DNA of 64,000 bases from Spongilla lacustris (lineage: Eukaryota > Porifera > Demospongiae > Spongillida > Spongillidae): contig OX442429.1 of assembly GCA_949361645.1 (NCBI GenBank), positions 2,855,231-2,919,230 of the forward strand, given 5' to 3'. Position 1 is the first letter of the stretch; each line of letters opens with the position of its first letter. Made by a program: the position numbers and the translations under genes. Positions 1 to 11,800 of this stretch are shown piece after piece. Under the pieces are notes generated by a model, which made no database searches, was not told the origin of the DNA, and worked only from the letters and a program-made list of their open reading frames with translations.

Positions 1-1
1 A

Positions 2-904
2 CTTCTCAATCGGTGTTACTACTGTCGTTACAAAGGGAAGCTCCAAGTCGACCCAATAGAAGAAATATTCTTCCTTGTCTTGATTGGGTGCTGCATTATT
101 GAGTTGACTGAGTCATTTCAATGGCTGCTACTTTTGAAAAATGATATACCTTGCATAGCCTTAGGGGCAGTCAGGGAATATGTCTTGATTAGCTTGTTGG
201 TCATTGTGGCATGCATGGGTATCCAACTGCTCATTTTAATGACACAGCCCAAGTGTCTACAGGTCATAAAAGAAGAGAAGCTGAAAAGATACAAAATGCT
301 TCAAAAGTTTTACTTCATTGCCTCATTTCTGGTGCCCATCATCTTTGTACCGTGGCCTTTCATTACAATGCAGTATGGAGAGAGTGGATATATTTGTTGG
401 TTAGCAAGCCCTAGCCCTTGCATTAACTCTAGTAGTGCTGCTGCATCAGACGTTCTTTTTGGCTTGTTTATGTGGTATTTGTGGGCTATCCTAGTATGGC
501 TTTTTGCAGTGGCAGTGGTTGTTCTCGCTCTTTATAAGTATTGTGCACATAGACGTAATTCCATCTCAAAAATGAAGTTCAATGCAAACATCTGCACTAT
601 AATATCTTTGTTGACCCTATTCATTTTAGATGTGGTGATTAATGCACTTCTGTTTGTGTTGGGATCAGCATCAAGAAAATCCACTTTTCCCATAGCCCTT
701 CAGGTTGCTATTCTCACACCTCTTTTGCTGGCAATATATTCATTCATTCTAGCAGTTCGACAAGTGAGAAATATCAGAGCTGGGCCCAGAGAAGTTGCTG
801 GAACTAAAAATGTGTCCATAGCCACACACAGTAAATCATGTGAAGCAGCAACATTAATATCTCAAACTCATTTCAGATTTCCAGAAGATGAATGGTATTC
901 ATAA
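2..904 (+). CDS. Seven-transmembrane receptor-like protein, 3' portion (cut by window edge)
   Basis: The reading frame is open from base 2 to a TAA stop at 902-904, so the true start lies before the window. Six hydrophobic segments can be seen, matching TM2-TM7 of a G-protein-coupled receptor: around 62-140, 170-245, 310-375, 460-545, 590-670 and 690-775. A Cys-containing loop (GYICWL) lies between the fourth and fifth receptor helices. Basic loops (KEEKLKRYK, AHRRNSISKMK) fit the cytoplasmic side, and a hydrophilic Ser/Thr-rich tail of about 45 residues follows the last helix. TM1 and any N-terminal domain are missing. I see no DRY or NPxxY motif, so the GPCR class is not assigned and the ligand is unknown. 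A multi-pass membrane protein is certain; receptor function is inferred from topology. Confidence 0.6.
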   Translation, partial: LLNRCYYCRYKGKLQVDPIEEIFFLVLIGCCIIELTESFQWLLLLKNDIPCIALGAVREYVLISLLVIVACMGIQLLILMTQPKCLQVIKEEKLKRYKMLQKFYFIASFLVPIIFVPWPFITMQYGESGYICWLASPSPCINSSSAAASDVLFGLFMWYLWAILVWLFAVAVVVLALYKYCAHRRNSISKMKFNANICTIISLLTLFILDVVINALLFVLGSASRKSTFPIALQVAILTPLLLAIYSFILAVRQVRNIRAGPREVAGTKNVSIATHSKSCEAATLISQTHFRFPEDEWYS

Positions 905-2295
905 GTTTTCTCCTTATTGAGTTGACCTTAACATTATGTTGATGCAGTTCTTGATTTTGGTGTAAATGTACTTGTTCACTATTATTGTTGCAGGACAATT
1001 TGAGCAGCGATGAGTGCAGAAACATACCTTTATACTACCAATAAATTGTGCAGAATGAATTAATGCTAAATATACAAAAACTGAATATGGGATGGTTGGC
1101 TTAACATATGGATATAAAGCAATTGGTGTTAAAGTGTGCTTCAAGTGTAAAATGGAATGCAATTTACAGCTTTCATGTAATAGTACTTGCAACAAGTTGT
1201 CTAATAACACGACTAGTTTGAGTACAGGCATTACTGATCTACATATAAATTATACAATAGTACTGTGTAGCTTAGCCTTTGGTGTAGTGTTTCAGGAGGT
1301 TATTGTTGGAAATGATGAAGCATTGTACTCATGGTTATTAACAACATTGCTGACATTCTGGGAAATGGAGCTGTTAGTGCTGTTTTATATAACATCAAAA
1401 CTACCATCCAATTCTGTTGTGTATATCAGTAGTATTAGTAGAAGGTGGGGGCGCATAGACTATCATAGAATCATTGTTAACATTCATGGAGTTAGGGCCT
1501 TCACTTCTCCCTAGTGGCCTAGCCACAACCATGCCCAGATTTGAATACAAAGATTTAACTAAGTGTCAGATAAATAGGTTTCATGTCTCTTGGCTTCATC
1601 TCGACTATGAACCTACCACTGTGATAGTAATTTACTTGCTGACCTACCCCATGTTTTTCACCATGGGAGAAGAGGACCCTCTATAGTTTGGACATGAGAA
1701 TCGATACTCTGAAAAGCGAAGATAGGATCTTTGAAATTCACTAGACATAACTTATAATTCTCAACTTTATCTTCACTTATTCCACTTGGATTTCCTTACT
1801 ACTTTGGATACTTCATTGCACCTTATGCCATGTGTATATTTAAGGCTGTACTAGAAAGAAACTATGGTGATTAGTTATTGCCTAATTTAAAAATAATAAC
1901 CCCTTGTTAAATTAATAATTATTAAGTTTTTTCCCCTTCTACTACTGGAGGTAGTGGTGCTTTGCTGCAAGAATGGATTTTCATTGCTACACTGCCTCGT
2001 ATCATATGCATTCGATCATCATACCATTGCCCACTTGGTCTCTTGCAAGACCACCCATCAACCCCACTTGCTCTACTAGCCAATTATGCTGATGCATTCC
2101 CCTTAAGTTGTGAGAACACATCATATTATATCGTTTAATGCTTCTATAGTACACAACATAAATGCTATTACTCTCTTTCGACATGCATACACATTATAAA
2201 AAGTGTGGTCAGATATCTGGATTGCAGTGCTCTGGCAGCATTGGACCTCACCAATGTTAGATAACCTCCCATGGGGTTAACTATTGTACTACACA
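905..2295. other. Intergenic, convergent 3' ends
   Basis: This stretch lies between the stop codons of two convergent genes. It presumably holds both 3' UTRs. AATAAA-like strings occur, for example near 1032. The ORFs here (such as 1092-1514) have no recognisable domain or compositional support, and I treat them as chance. Confidence 0.5.
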
Positions 2296-5200
2296 TCACT
2301 GTATTACACATTGCTTCTGTTTTCGACCATTCTCAGCATTTTTGCAGCGTGTAGTTAGGCTTGTGTCATTCTCATCATTTACTTCTCCCTTTTTCATAAG
2401 TTCATCATGATCATCATCATGATGATGATCAACTTGATGATGATCTTCATTGTCATCACCATCATGATCATCATGATCATCACCATGATGATGATGATCA
2501 TCATCGTGATCTTCATCATCATCACCATCACGATCATCATGATCATCACCACCATCATGATCATGATCATGACCAACATCACCATCCTTATCGTCTTTTG
2601 TATTGATGATTGTATTCAATTCTTCTGGGCTGGGAAGTGTGGATTCATTGTGCATATGTTCCTCTAGTTTGTTCTCCTGACCAATCTTATTCTCCCCACT
2701 AGGCTCTGGGGAGCACCCTAAGCTATCAGGTGTGCATGATGGATTTGGATTGCTTTGTTTCTTTGTGTTTTGTCTCTTATATGGAGATGGTTTGATTGGC
2801 TTCATTAGTTTCTCTGAGCTGACTTTCTTATCTTCCATTTCATTAATGAATGGGTCATCACTGCTGCTTGGGTTATTCGTTTCATTTTTCATGCCAGTTT
2901 CACTTAATTTTGTCCTATTCCCTTTATCAGCACTCTTTGCAGTTAATGTTGGTGGAGGTGGTGCTGGCCTTCTTGCTGTGGTTGTTTTCTTCAGACTGTC
3001 ACATTCTCCCTTCTTATCATTTTCTTTTTTTTCAAGTTGTGCATTCATGTCTGTCAAGAATACACTATTGCTGTCTGGTTTTTTGGCTGTGTTTGATGAA
3101 TTTGGTGGATCTGCCATAACTGCATTGTCTGTTTTGCCCGATTCATGAGATTTTTTAGTTGCAATTTTGGGATCATCTGCTCTTATACATGATGGTGGAG
3201 GCCTAACAGGTTTGTTTAATTTCCTTTGACCAGTTTCATCTTCATCCTCTCCATCACTAATGTCTGGATAGGTATCCTTGTCTGCCTTATTACGTTTCTC
3301 TGGTTTGCTGCTCTCCTCTACCTTGTCACTCTCCTTAGCCCTATTGTCCAATTTTACTGCCTTATCCCTTGCCTTGTCTGCTTTCTCTACCACATCACCC
3401 TTTTTAGCTTTTGTCTCACTCTGCTTTGGCTTCTGAGGTCGTTTTTGCTTGCCTAGGTTTCTTGATCTATCATTTGTGTTACTCCTTCCACTTACTTCAG
3501 GCTTGGTACTGTCTCCTTGTTGACCAGATTCAGCAGGCTTGTGCTGTTCAGATATCTCAGATGCAGTGATCTCTGTTCCATGTTTGTGCATCGTTTTACA
3601 TTCTTGTGGCTTGTATTCTGTGGAGTGTGATTTGTCAAGTTCTTTTTCAGTATCAGGTTTATGTGGCAAAGGTGGCTTGTCAAACCTACAAATGAATCAT
3701 ATCATTTATATTTTAGTTCATAATAAAATGGTTAGAAGTTTACTTGATGTGATCAGGTGCTCTTTCATCTGACCCTTGTCTTGGTGAAGTGTTTCCATTA
3801 GTATGTTCCTACAGTACAAACAATTACGGTTTGAAATGAATCAATATCACACAATGTGCTTTTGTTTCCAATTTAGCAACTATTAGAACTGTAATATGAT
3901 GTTAGGTTTGGTACTCTAATTCCAGAAATGTGCTTTAGAAACAAGAATTTGCTACATGAAATTCATGACTGATAATGACAATGACCAAATGACCACACAT
4001 ACAGATACTATTACACAGATGACATGTAAAAAAAAGTAAACAAAGGGTGAAATCATAGAAATAATCACACATGTCAAATGTAACTGATGAAACATCATCC
4101 TACTGATGTGCTAAACATACGATTATTTATTTCACTCTTGCCTTTAAATCCTCATTGAGATTATTTATTTACTGTATAGAAATACAATTTTGTACCTTTT
4201 CTATTTCCTCATTCATCTGCAACGTATCAGATGGTGTGCCTAACAAATTCAAGAGTTTTGAAATAGTAAGAGTAATTACATAAAATATATTATGTGCACA
4301 CTACTGATGCACATGTCAGGTAAAATTCTATAATGCTACAATTGTAATAATTAACATAACCTACATATCCTGAAATGTTACATGCATGAAACCTATCTTG
4401 TAAGGCTATTTGTGATTGACTTTGTGCAGTTATTTTCAAAAGTTGTGCTCTTGTTGGTACTTCATACATGAAGGAAAGGTGCATGTGTCACGAAAACCAA
4501 CCACTTCACATATGTACATGTAGATATGGTAACAATTACCCACTGCATGAATGAGTGCATGAGCTGAATGTTTTCTGTTTTCTATCTTACATATACATGT
4601 ATTGCAATTACTTGATATTCTATGAATGAACCCCGGCTCTCGCACATATGAATATACAACTACTTACAATGCAAGCTCTCATAGGTATGTATGTAAGAGT
4701 GCACCTGTACATGAACTACTACATACTCTTTCACAGCATACCATCTTCAAGCTCTTTTTCATTCAGGTTGTCTGAAAGATGGCAGGATTGACTCAAAATG
4801 TCCCCCACTTCATTAGTGTTTTCAATTGTTTGCTTCATTTCATCAACAATACTCTGTAACCATCAAATGATATCAATCATTCAATCAGTGAAGTGAATGT
4901 TAAGGTCACGTTTTACATGTACATCTCATTACACACAATATCAGTTTTCAAGTGGTAGATGATGTACATGTTTAGGAGAAAATGTACTATCAGTTAAATA
5001 ATTCTAGAGAGTGTTAGAGCATAATTCATTTTGTATTAACCTATGCTTGCATGGTATTATATTTAAATGTATGCATCAGGCTGCTATTGTCAAAGTGATG
5101 TGTAAACCATTGTAACATGTTTGAAGCATATAATCAGTTCTGAATGGCAGCTGTATAGGCCTGCTGGTGTATTGCAACCTGCAGTTAAGTAGGACGATGA

Positions 5201-7436
5201 CTATTCCACAAACATTAACTAATGCATACCGCACATTAGAATTTACATGTTATACCTCCATTTCATCTGGAGTAGTTTTGATGCACTTGCTTAATGCCTT
5301 GGCACCTTCTCGCACAGCATCCAATGTTTGTGCATGTTCAACAGCATGTTGAGCTTCTCCTAAACTTAATGAAAGGCTCCTTATAACCTCTAACTGTTGC
5401 TCACAATTTTTTTTCCTCTGTAATATTTTCAATGATCGCCGCCTGGCCCTCTCCTGTAGTAATATTGTGGTGATATAATACAAGACAAAATGGTGTATGT
5501 TTATAAGGCAGCACAAAAAGGTTATAATTTTTTTGTCATCAAAGGGGATGGTTGCTATTCATTGCCATCATTGGTTATAATGATTAACTTCAGACACAAA
5601 ACAATATTTGGATTGGTTCAGAACACATGAGGTATGAAAACCAGGCTCAACTGTTGTGATATGAAAAATTGGCAGGCTTTAAATATCTTGTGTTCTGGGG
5701 TATACCATGCAATTACATACAGCACAGGGCCTCAATGGACAAACCATATACTATTATTGATACTTATACCCGAAAGATTGAAAGTTGTTATATCCAGGGT
5801 TGCCAAAAGACAGGCTGAGGTCCTGCCTTCGTACTCAGACCATTCATACATAACCTTTCATAATGCCTAGTAAGCTATTTATAAATATCCAACTAATGGT
5901 GTTGTTCGATTGTTCAGGTTTGCAGCTTCCATGCGTACGTTTTGATGATGATTAGCCATTGAGCGATAGAGGCGGAGATATAGCAATGCGTGGATCGAGC
6001 AATAAATGTGATATTATGTTACAACTCTATCAGCAATTCTGCTTAGTATCTATTCAAAATAGCGGCGTATTTACATAAACACGACGAAATTTTGCGAACC
6101 AAGAACGTTTCAATCAGAGACAATCACATCCTAACTCCTAAGCGTAGACGAAACATCGTCTTAAGACCATTGAATATGACGTAACTGAACCTCCCCCCCC
6201 CCCCCCCCCCCCCCCCCCCGACAGCTGCAACTTACATGTATATATTTTTAAGCCTAGTCTGGCGTATAATAGCCACACCCTTGCGTATCCACACCCTTGC
6301 GTATATCCACGTAGGGTCTGACTTGTTCTGATGAGCAATTATTGCGTTCTACGGCACGCACGTCACGTAATGAGGAATGCATCGAAATTGGGTCAAATTG
6401 GCTTGCAAATTAGCAAACAACACCCGCGCGAACATGGCAGAAGATAAGTCCGTGAGACAAAACAGATTATTGCTGAACGACCACACCGTTTTAGTTTGTC
6501 GAATACCCCTGGCAAGCATCCATTATTACCCATAGCAGAGATTCTTGTCATATCCAACAGCAAATACATTCCGTCCAACGAACTCAACTACCACTCGGAG
6601 TTACATTTCTAGCAGCCCAGCTCTGTCACCACCTCAACTACAACCATTTCTAAATTGCCTTCAACCACCATATGTGCGGACGGAATGTATTTGCTGTTTT
6701 ACCACCGGATATGACAAGAATCTCTGCTATGGGTAATAATGAATGCTTGCCAGGGGTATTCGACAAACTAAAACGGTGTGATCGTTCAGCAATAGTCTGT
6801 TTTGTCTCACGGACTTATCTTCTGCCATGTTCGCGTGAGTGTTGTTTGCTAATTTGCAAGCCAATTTGACATTACGTGACGCGGCGTGTCGTAAACGCAA
6901 TAATTGCTCATACAATCAGGCATTTCCCCAGACCCTATGTGGATACGCAAGGGTGTGGCTACGCCAGACTATCAATGCTAGGGCTTACGTGCTCCGTTTC
7001 CAGTATCTATATTCTAGATACAATCTATATGGTGTTATCGTGCCTGCTTAGTTCAATATCTTATGAAAACTTTTAGACTACTACGTACTAATATATGGAC
7101 TAACGTGGTATTAACATAAAAAGCCGACCTTACAAGGCCCATCGCTCATTTCTTTCCATCTTCTTATGTTTTCTTTTAGCTGTGATTCCACTTTAGCTAA
7201 ACTTTTCTCGGTTGCTTCCTCTGCTTTTTCTGCCTGAAAAAAAGTAGAATGAGAGGTATAACTGTATACTTCGGTAGTACTGGTAACGTTAGCTATAAGC
7301 ATAGGCGGCGGGTTATGAAAGCTTTATGTGAATATTTTAGTTTTAGTTTGTTCCGTACCTTTTTAATCCCCTCGTCTAGTGATAGAGGGAGCGCCTTCTT
7401 TTTTGTACATTTACCTACCAATCGATTTGAAGCCAT
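2296..7436 (-). CDS. ESCRT-III Snf7/CHMP-family protein with long charged tail (7 exons)
   Basis: Minus-strand exons: 7436-7359 (start ATG), 7233-7129, 5453-5256, 4853-4742, 4239-4196, 3808-3744, 3685-2296 (stop). Every junction is GT-AG and phases match, giving 1992 nt and 663 aa. Residues about 27-180 form the helical, basic-then-acidic Snf7 core typical of CHMP proteins: a basic helix (ERARRRSLKILQRKK), a long helix with alternating charges, then the acidic NEKELEDG and MNEEIEK regions. Snf7 proteins polymerise on membranes in endosomal sorting, cytokinesis and nuclear-envelope sealing. CHMP4 and CHMP7 are the closest in feel. The last exon adds about 460 residues of low-complexity tail: KPxxPxPP-type proline motifs (KPPLPHKP, RPPPSCIR, RPAPPPP, KPIKPSPYKR) and a His/Asp run near the end. 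Usual CHMPs are 200-450 aa, so this tail is odd. There is no CHMP7-type winged-helix N-terminus. The start is preceded by no in-frame exon that I can see. Confidence 0.72.
2396..2590. repeat. ATC/ATG trinucleotide-rich tract inside coding exon
   Basis: Imperfect CATCATGAT repeats on the plus strand. Read on the minus strand in the Snf7 gene frame they encode the His/Asp-rich run. The tract is prone to length change. Confidence 0.9.
6193..6219. repeat. Poly(C) run, 27 nt
   Basis: An uninterrupted C27 in the second intron of the Snf7 gene, 30 bases before the left arm of the 6250-6985 inverted repeat. Similar poly(G)/poly(C) tracts lie at or near the ends of other inverted-repeat elements in the window. 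Confidence 0.9.
6250..6985. mobile_element. Fold-back element with ~320-bp inverted arms
   Basis: Bases from 6250 (AAGCCTAGTCTGGCG) to about 6573 recur in inverted orientation from about 6985 back to 6668, with small indels. The central loop is about 90 bases. No protein is supported, and the ORFs in both arms mirror each other. It sits inside intron 2 of the Snf7 gene. I see no clear target-site duplication, so the family is unknown. Confidence 0.8.
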
Positions 7437-8806
7437 CCTAGCGCACACTTCGTACACCACATTAAGTAATACAAGGCTGCATAGCTATATAGCCTCTAGA
7501 GACGCTAAGGGGGATAAAAATATCCCTGGGACTTCCCCGCCAAATATCGTGCACGTGTCTTGTGTAGCAGCATTCCTCCATGCAGAGGCATTTGACCGCT
7601 TCATTATAAGCAGAACAGCACGCAATGCGATGTGGGTACACCGAATTCCTGCTACACACGAAATAGTGAAGTTCCTACATGTACAAGATGTAAAAAACAT
7701 TCTCTCTGAGAAAGTTAGTGGTATATAGGATTTGAAGGCAATGGTGGTGTAAAAAGGAAGGGAACAAGGGAGTGGAGATACAATAATTATTCCTATATTT
7801 AGCACTTAGTAGAACGGCATGCATTATATTAATGTTGCTAAATATAGGAATGATTATTGTATCTCCGAGACTCCCTTGTTCCCTTCCTTTTTACACCACC
7901 ATTGCCTTCAAATCCTATATACCACTAACTTTCTCAGAGAGAATGTTTTTTTATATCTTGTTTCATTCACTTTTTTACTACTAGTACTAGTATACTTACA
8001 ACCGGCCCGTACGTTTGTATGACAAGCCTTATTGCCTAGCAACACAATGTTTACATTTATGTTACATTTGCAGCTGTTCTACATCGAAACTCGCGCGCCA
8101 AGCTTTATGCACTGTAGCAGACGCTCGCTTTTTTTCAGGATCCGCGCGCATTGTACGTTGCTAAATATAGGACTATTCACAAATCACGTTGATCCAAATC
8201 GTAACTCTGCTCATCACAGCATACACCTCTTTTAATAGAAGCGCGGTTCGCATTGTACCGAACCCGGGAGGTTTCTAATTCACCGTCTCGGTTTTCCTCT
8301 CTACGTTTGGCTCTTCCCTGTCGTTGAGTCGGTTCCCATGAAGGCATTTTGACAACGCTAGTTGAACAAACAACAAACCATTATGGTACCATAAATTTCT
8401 AATTATACGTATAGGTATTGTCATGGGAACGCTTGTGTTAAGTACTCAATATGGCGTTTTGTACCAATGATCGTCTTTCCATTGTGGCCCGCGATAGCAA
8501 TAAAGAGCTAAACTATCCGTTTCTCGGTTCGTGAGTTATATGCAGGTCGCGGTTTTATAATGATTTCATGATACGGCACAAATCCTATATGAGAGACGGT
8601 AATCTTCATATTAAGCGTATGGGAACGAGACTATCGTAGGACAAGCACACCCACCGGACATTAATACCCCCTGTACCCTGCCCTCCCTTTGGAAATACCT
8701 GGGGACACCACTGTCCTCTGTTATGACGCTGGGGGATGGGGGAAGGTTAGAATAGTAGATAGCTGTTTTTGCTTTACACAGTGTAGTGGTATTGGTATTG
8801 CAAATA
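7437..8806. other. Intergenic between the HPF1 3' end and the Snf7 start
   Basis: This interval should contain the HPF1 3' UTR and the Snf7 promoter. It holds one palindromic MITE (7684-7960) about 250 bases upstream of the Snf7 ATG. The remainder (7961-8806) shows no convincing exon. A copy of the MITE-centre word GCTAAATATAGGA recurs at about 8158. Confidence 0.5.
7684..7960. mobile_element. Palindromic MITE, ~120-bp arms
   Basis: The left arm 7684-7803 (starting CAAGATGTAAAAAACATTC) is an almost exact inverted copy of 7839-7960. The spacer is about 35 bases. It has no coding capacity. It lies in the presumed promoter of the Snf7-family gene. Confidence 0.85.
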
Positions 8807-11800
8807 CTATACAGCTTTACAAGTGATGCAAAAGTTCAAAGGTATTCTTCCTCTGTGGTGGATGTGCTCCTTAATGATTCTAGCGTATTCATCCCTACAC
8901 AGGAGCTCATATGCCAGAGGAAGCAAACCGAGAACCAGGCTGTGGAACTGGTCCCCATGCATGAACAGATCCAGGCCTAGTTCCAATCCCATACCATAGT
9001 CACACTCATCATTAGCAAATTGGACATAGGTAACGATCTCTTGTAAAGGTTCCATTAGGGATGAACGTTTTGACTCAACAGTGCAGCCTGTTATTCTGTC
9101 CAGGATCTTCTTCAGCTCTCCTTAAAAAAGAGGGGAACAAATGTTAGGAAGAAGACCAAGGTTATGCCACATTGTTACATAATAAATATGCTTTGGTGTT
9201 GCATGTAGAGAGTTGTAGGCAAAGCGTACTAATGTGCAAAAGGCTGATGAGAACATTGTACCAACACCCACTTCTACTTATGTATAACCTATATAGTACT
9301 AACAATAAACAAGATGAGAATGAGAAACAGAATGTTCAGAAAAACGAATGGGATCTATGGTGATGCATGGTAAATGTGTATGTACAGGTATATTAATCAT
9401 AGCATGAGAATTGAACACATCACTGTGCATCTATACTGTTCATGTGATAAATGGTACGGATTATTATCTTATCCTTGATTTGTACTAAACCCTACAATTA
9501 CGCCTATGCTCTCTAGAGAAGCAACATCCATAGTAAAAATCACAGCACAGTCTCACATTTGTACCTGCACCCAAGGATCAGGCTGGCTGGATTTAGTAGA
9601 ACAGAACGTACAGCCAATGCACTAAAAATTACATTCCCCCTGTTACTCACCATCAGTCACTGATAACGATCTATATCCCACTTGTGTGCTTTTGTCAAAT
9701 GGAACCGATATTCCAATTTTGTGAAAGCACTTTGCGTTTATTGTCCTGTTGCGACTTGCCATAAATCCTTTTGGTTCCTGCATATCCAAATGTGCTGCTT
9801 TCCCCTCTTTATTAATTAAAGATTCGATGTGTTCCAGTTCTTGCTGCTTAGTTTTGTCAATAGATCTATCCTGTAGTGAGTTTTTCAGCAAGGACCTTGT
9901 GTGCCAATGTGTGTAGGTGAGATGTACAGCTTATGTGTGTCCAGGTACATGTACATGTATGCAGGTGGTGTGTACAGACATGTACATGCATGTGCCCAGG
10001 TGTGTGGTTTCATATTCATATACACTGTTCATTACATTAAAATGGTATAGCCTATACATGTACCAAATCATGTACCTGACTGCTGAGAAGAGGTTACTTC
10101 CTTCTATTCTAAATTCACAACCTACATTTGCACAATTGGAGGCAACGAGACAGTCCACTGACTTTGGATCATCTCTGCAGATGTAGGAAATACATACATA
10201 ATGACAGGTGCACAATAAGAAATAACTTCAAATCAGCAAGTTATTATATTGAGCCAGGCATTTTTCACACTACACACTACCATGTAAAGCATGTGCAAGT
10301 TGGGTGTGCAGAAATTTAAAAATGAAAGAACTTTCAATACGACAATGATGCACATTATTGTAATGATCACACATGGTAAATAGCACCAAAGTACATATGC
10401 ATGTACATATACATGTAGATGGCTTGAACCACTCCCCCTCCCCCACCCTTTTAATACACTCCTGCTGCTTGAATGAGGGGAATAAAGAGAACCGGTTATG
10501 TATGGAGTGGTACAGGGGGGGGGGGGGGGGCTCGGAACAGTGGAAAGTAACACCTCGCAACAGTGGAATTTATTGCATATTTCGGGTGCAGTAATTGGAT
10601 TGTATAAGTAAACGGTGGTCGCTGTTGCGTACTTCCTGTCATTCGCAAAGCATTTTTAACATGCGTCAACATCAATGACACAATAGAAATGTGGTCAAAT
10701 TGCAAACCGCTATTGAGTAAAACACAGTCACATTGCGTCTATTTTTAGCAATTACGCAACTAGGACACTGCTTATAAGTTCAAAACCATGCATGCATTGC
10801 CTTTCAATTTAAGCTTAAAAGTAACAAAAGAAGGAACATGTTCAAGGCGGTGTGTCACCACAATAAAATGTATGCATGCAACACAAATCAATTGAAATGA
10901 AAATGAGTATTGATTTATAACGGTTGTACCATTTGGTGTCGTAAGCAAAAATGCCTACATTGTTGTACCAATGCGAGTGTGAACTTGTGGGTGGACGGCA
11001 CTGTATGTTGTGTCTGTGTGCATGTGTGCATTTGTGTATTGGATTTGTGCACAAGTGTGATTTGTGTGCATAAGTGTGTACATGCATGTGTGTTAAAATG
11101 TGCATTTGGTACAACAATGTAGGCATTTTTGCTTACGACACCAAATGGTACAATCATTATAAATTAGTACTCATTTTCATCTCAATTGTGTTGCATGCAT
11201 ACATTTTATTGTGGTGACACACCGCCTTGAACATGTTCCTTCTTTTGTTACTTTTAAGCGTAAATTGAATAGCAATGCATGGTTTTTGAACTTATAAGTG
11301 GTGTCCTAGTTGCGTAATTGCTAAAAATAGACGCAATGTGACTGTGTTTATTCAATAGCGGTTTGCACATTGCTATTGCGTCATTGATGTTGACGCACGT
11401 TAAAAATGCTTTGCGGATGACAGCAATTACGCAACAGCGACCACCGTTTACCAATTACGGCGCCCGAAATATGCAATGAATTGCTGTAATTTTCCACTGT
11501 TGCGAGGTGTTACTTTCCACTGTTCCGAGCCCCCCCCCCCCCCCCCCCCCCCCCTGTACAGTAGTAGGTGGAGCCATTTGACTACTTTCATCAACACAAA
11601 TAGTATTACAGTGGGGGCTCGACTTTTGACATGTTCATTGTTATCTTAGATCCAATTGCAAACGTAAACACTGCTAGGTGTTGCAGATTAAAATAGCGCC
11701 TGCATTGCGTAACCTTTGTGTACTTAGTAAACCCACCTGTGGTTGTAAGTTCTAAATGGATTCACTGTTTATACGCGCCTTTACTCGCTAAATATTTATT

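Noticed and set aside
1092..1514. 140-residue plus-strand ORF after the receptor gene
   Set aside because: No domain, no splice link to the receptor frame and unremarkable composition; probably 3' UTR or intergenic.
2407..3148. Plus-strand ORFs across the Snf7-family last exon
   Set aside because: They are antisense shadows of the minus-strand coding exon and consist of Ile/Met or Phe/Leu repeats.
7249..7728. 159-residue plus-strand ORF near the Snf7 start
   Set aside because: It is antisense to the first Snf7 exon and runs into a palindromic MITE.
10128..10594. ORFs with poly-Gly or poly-Pro across the G16 run
   Set aside because: Produced by the homopolymer at the end of element A.
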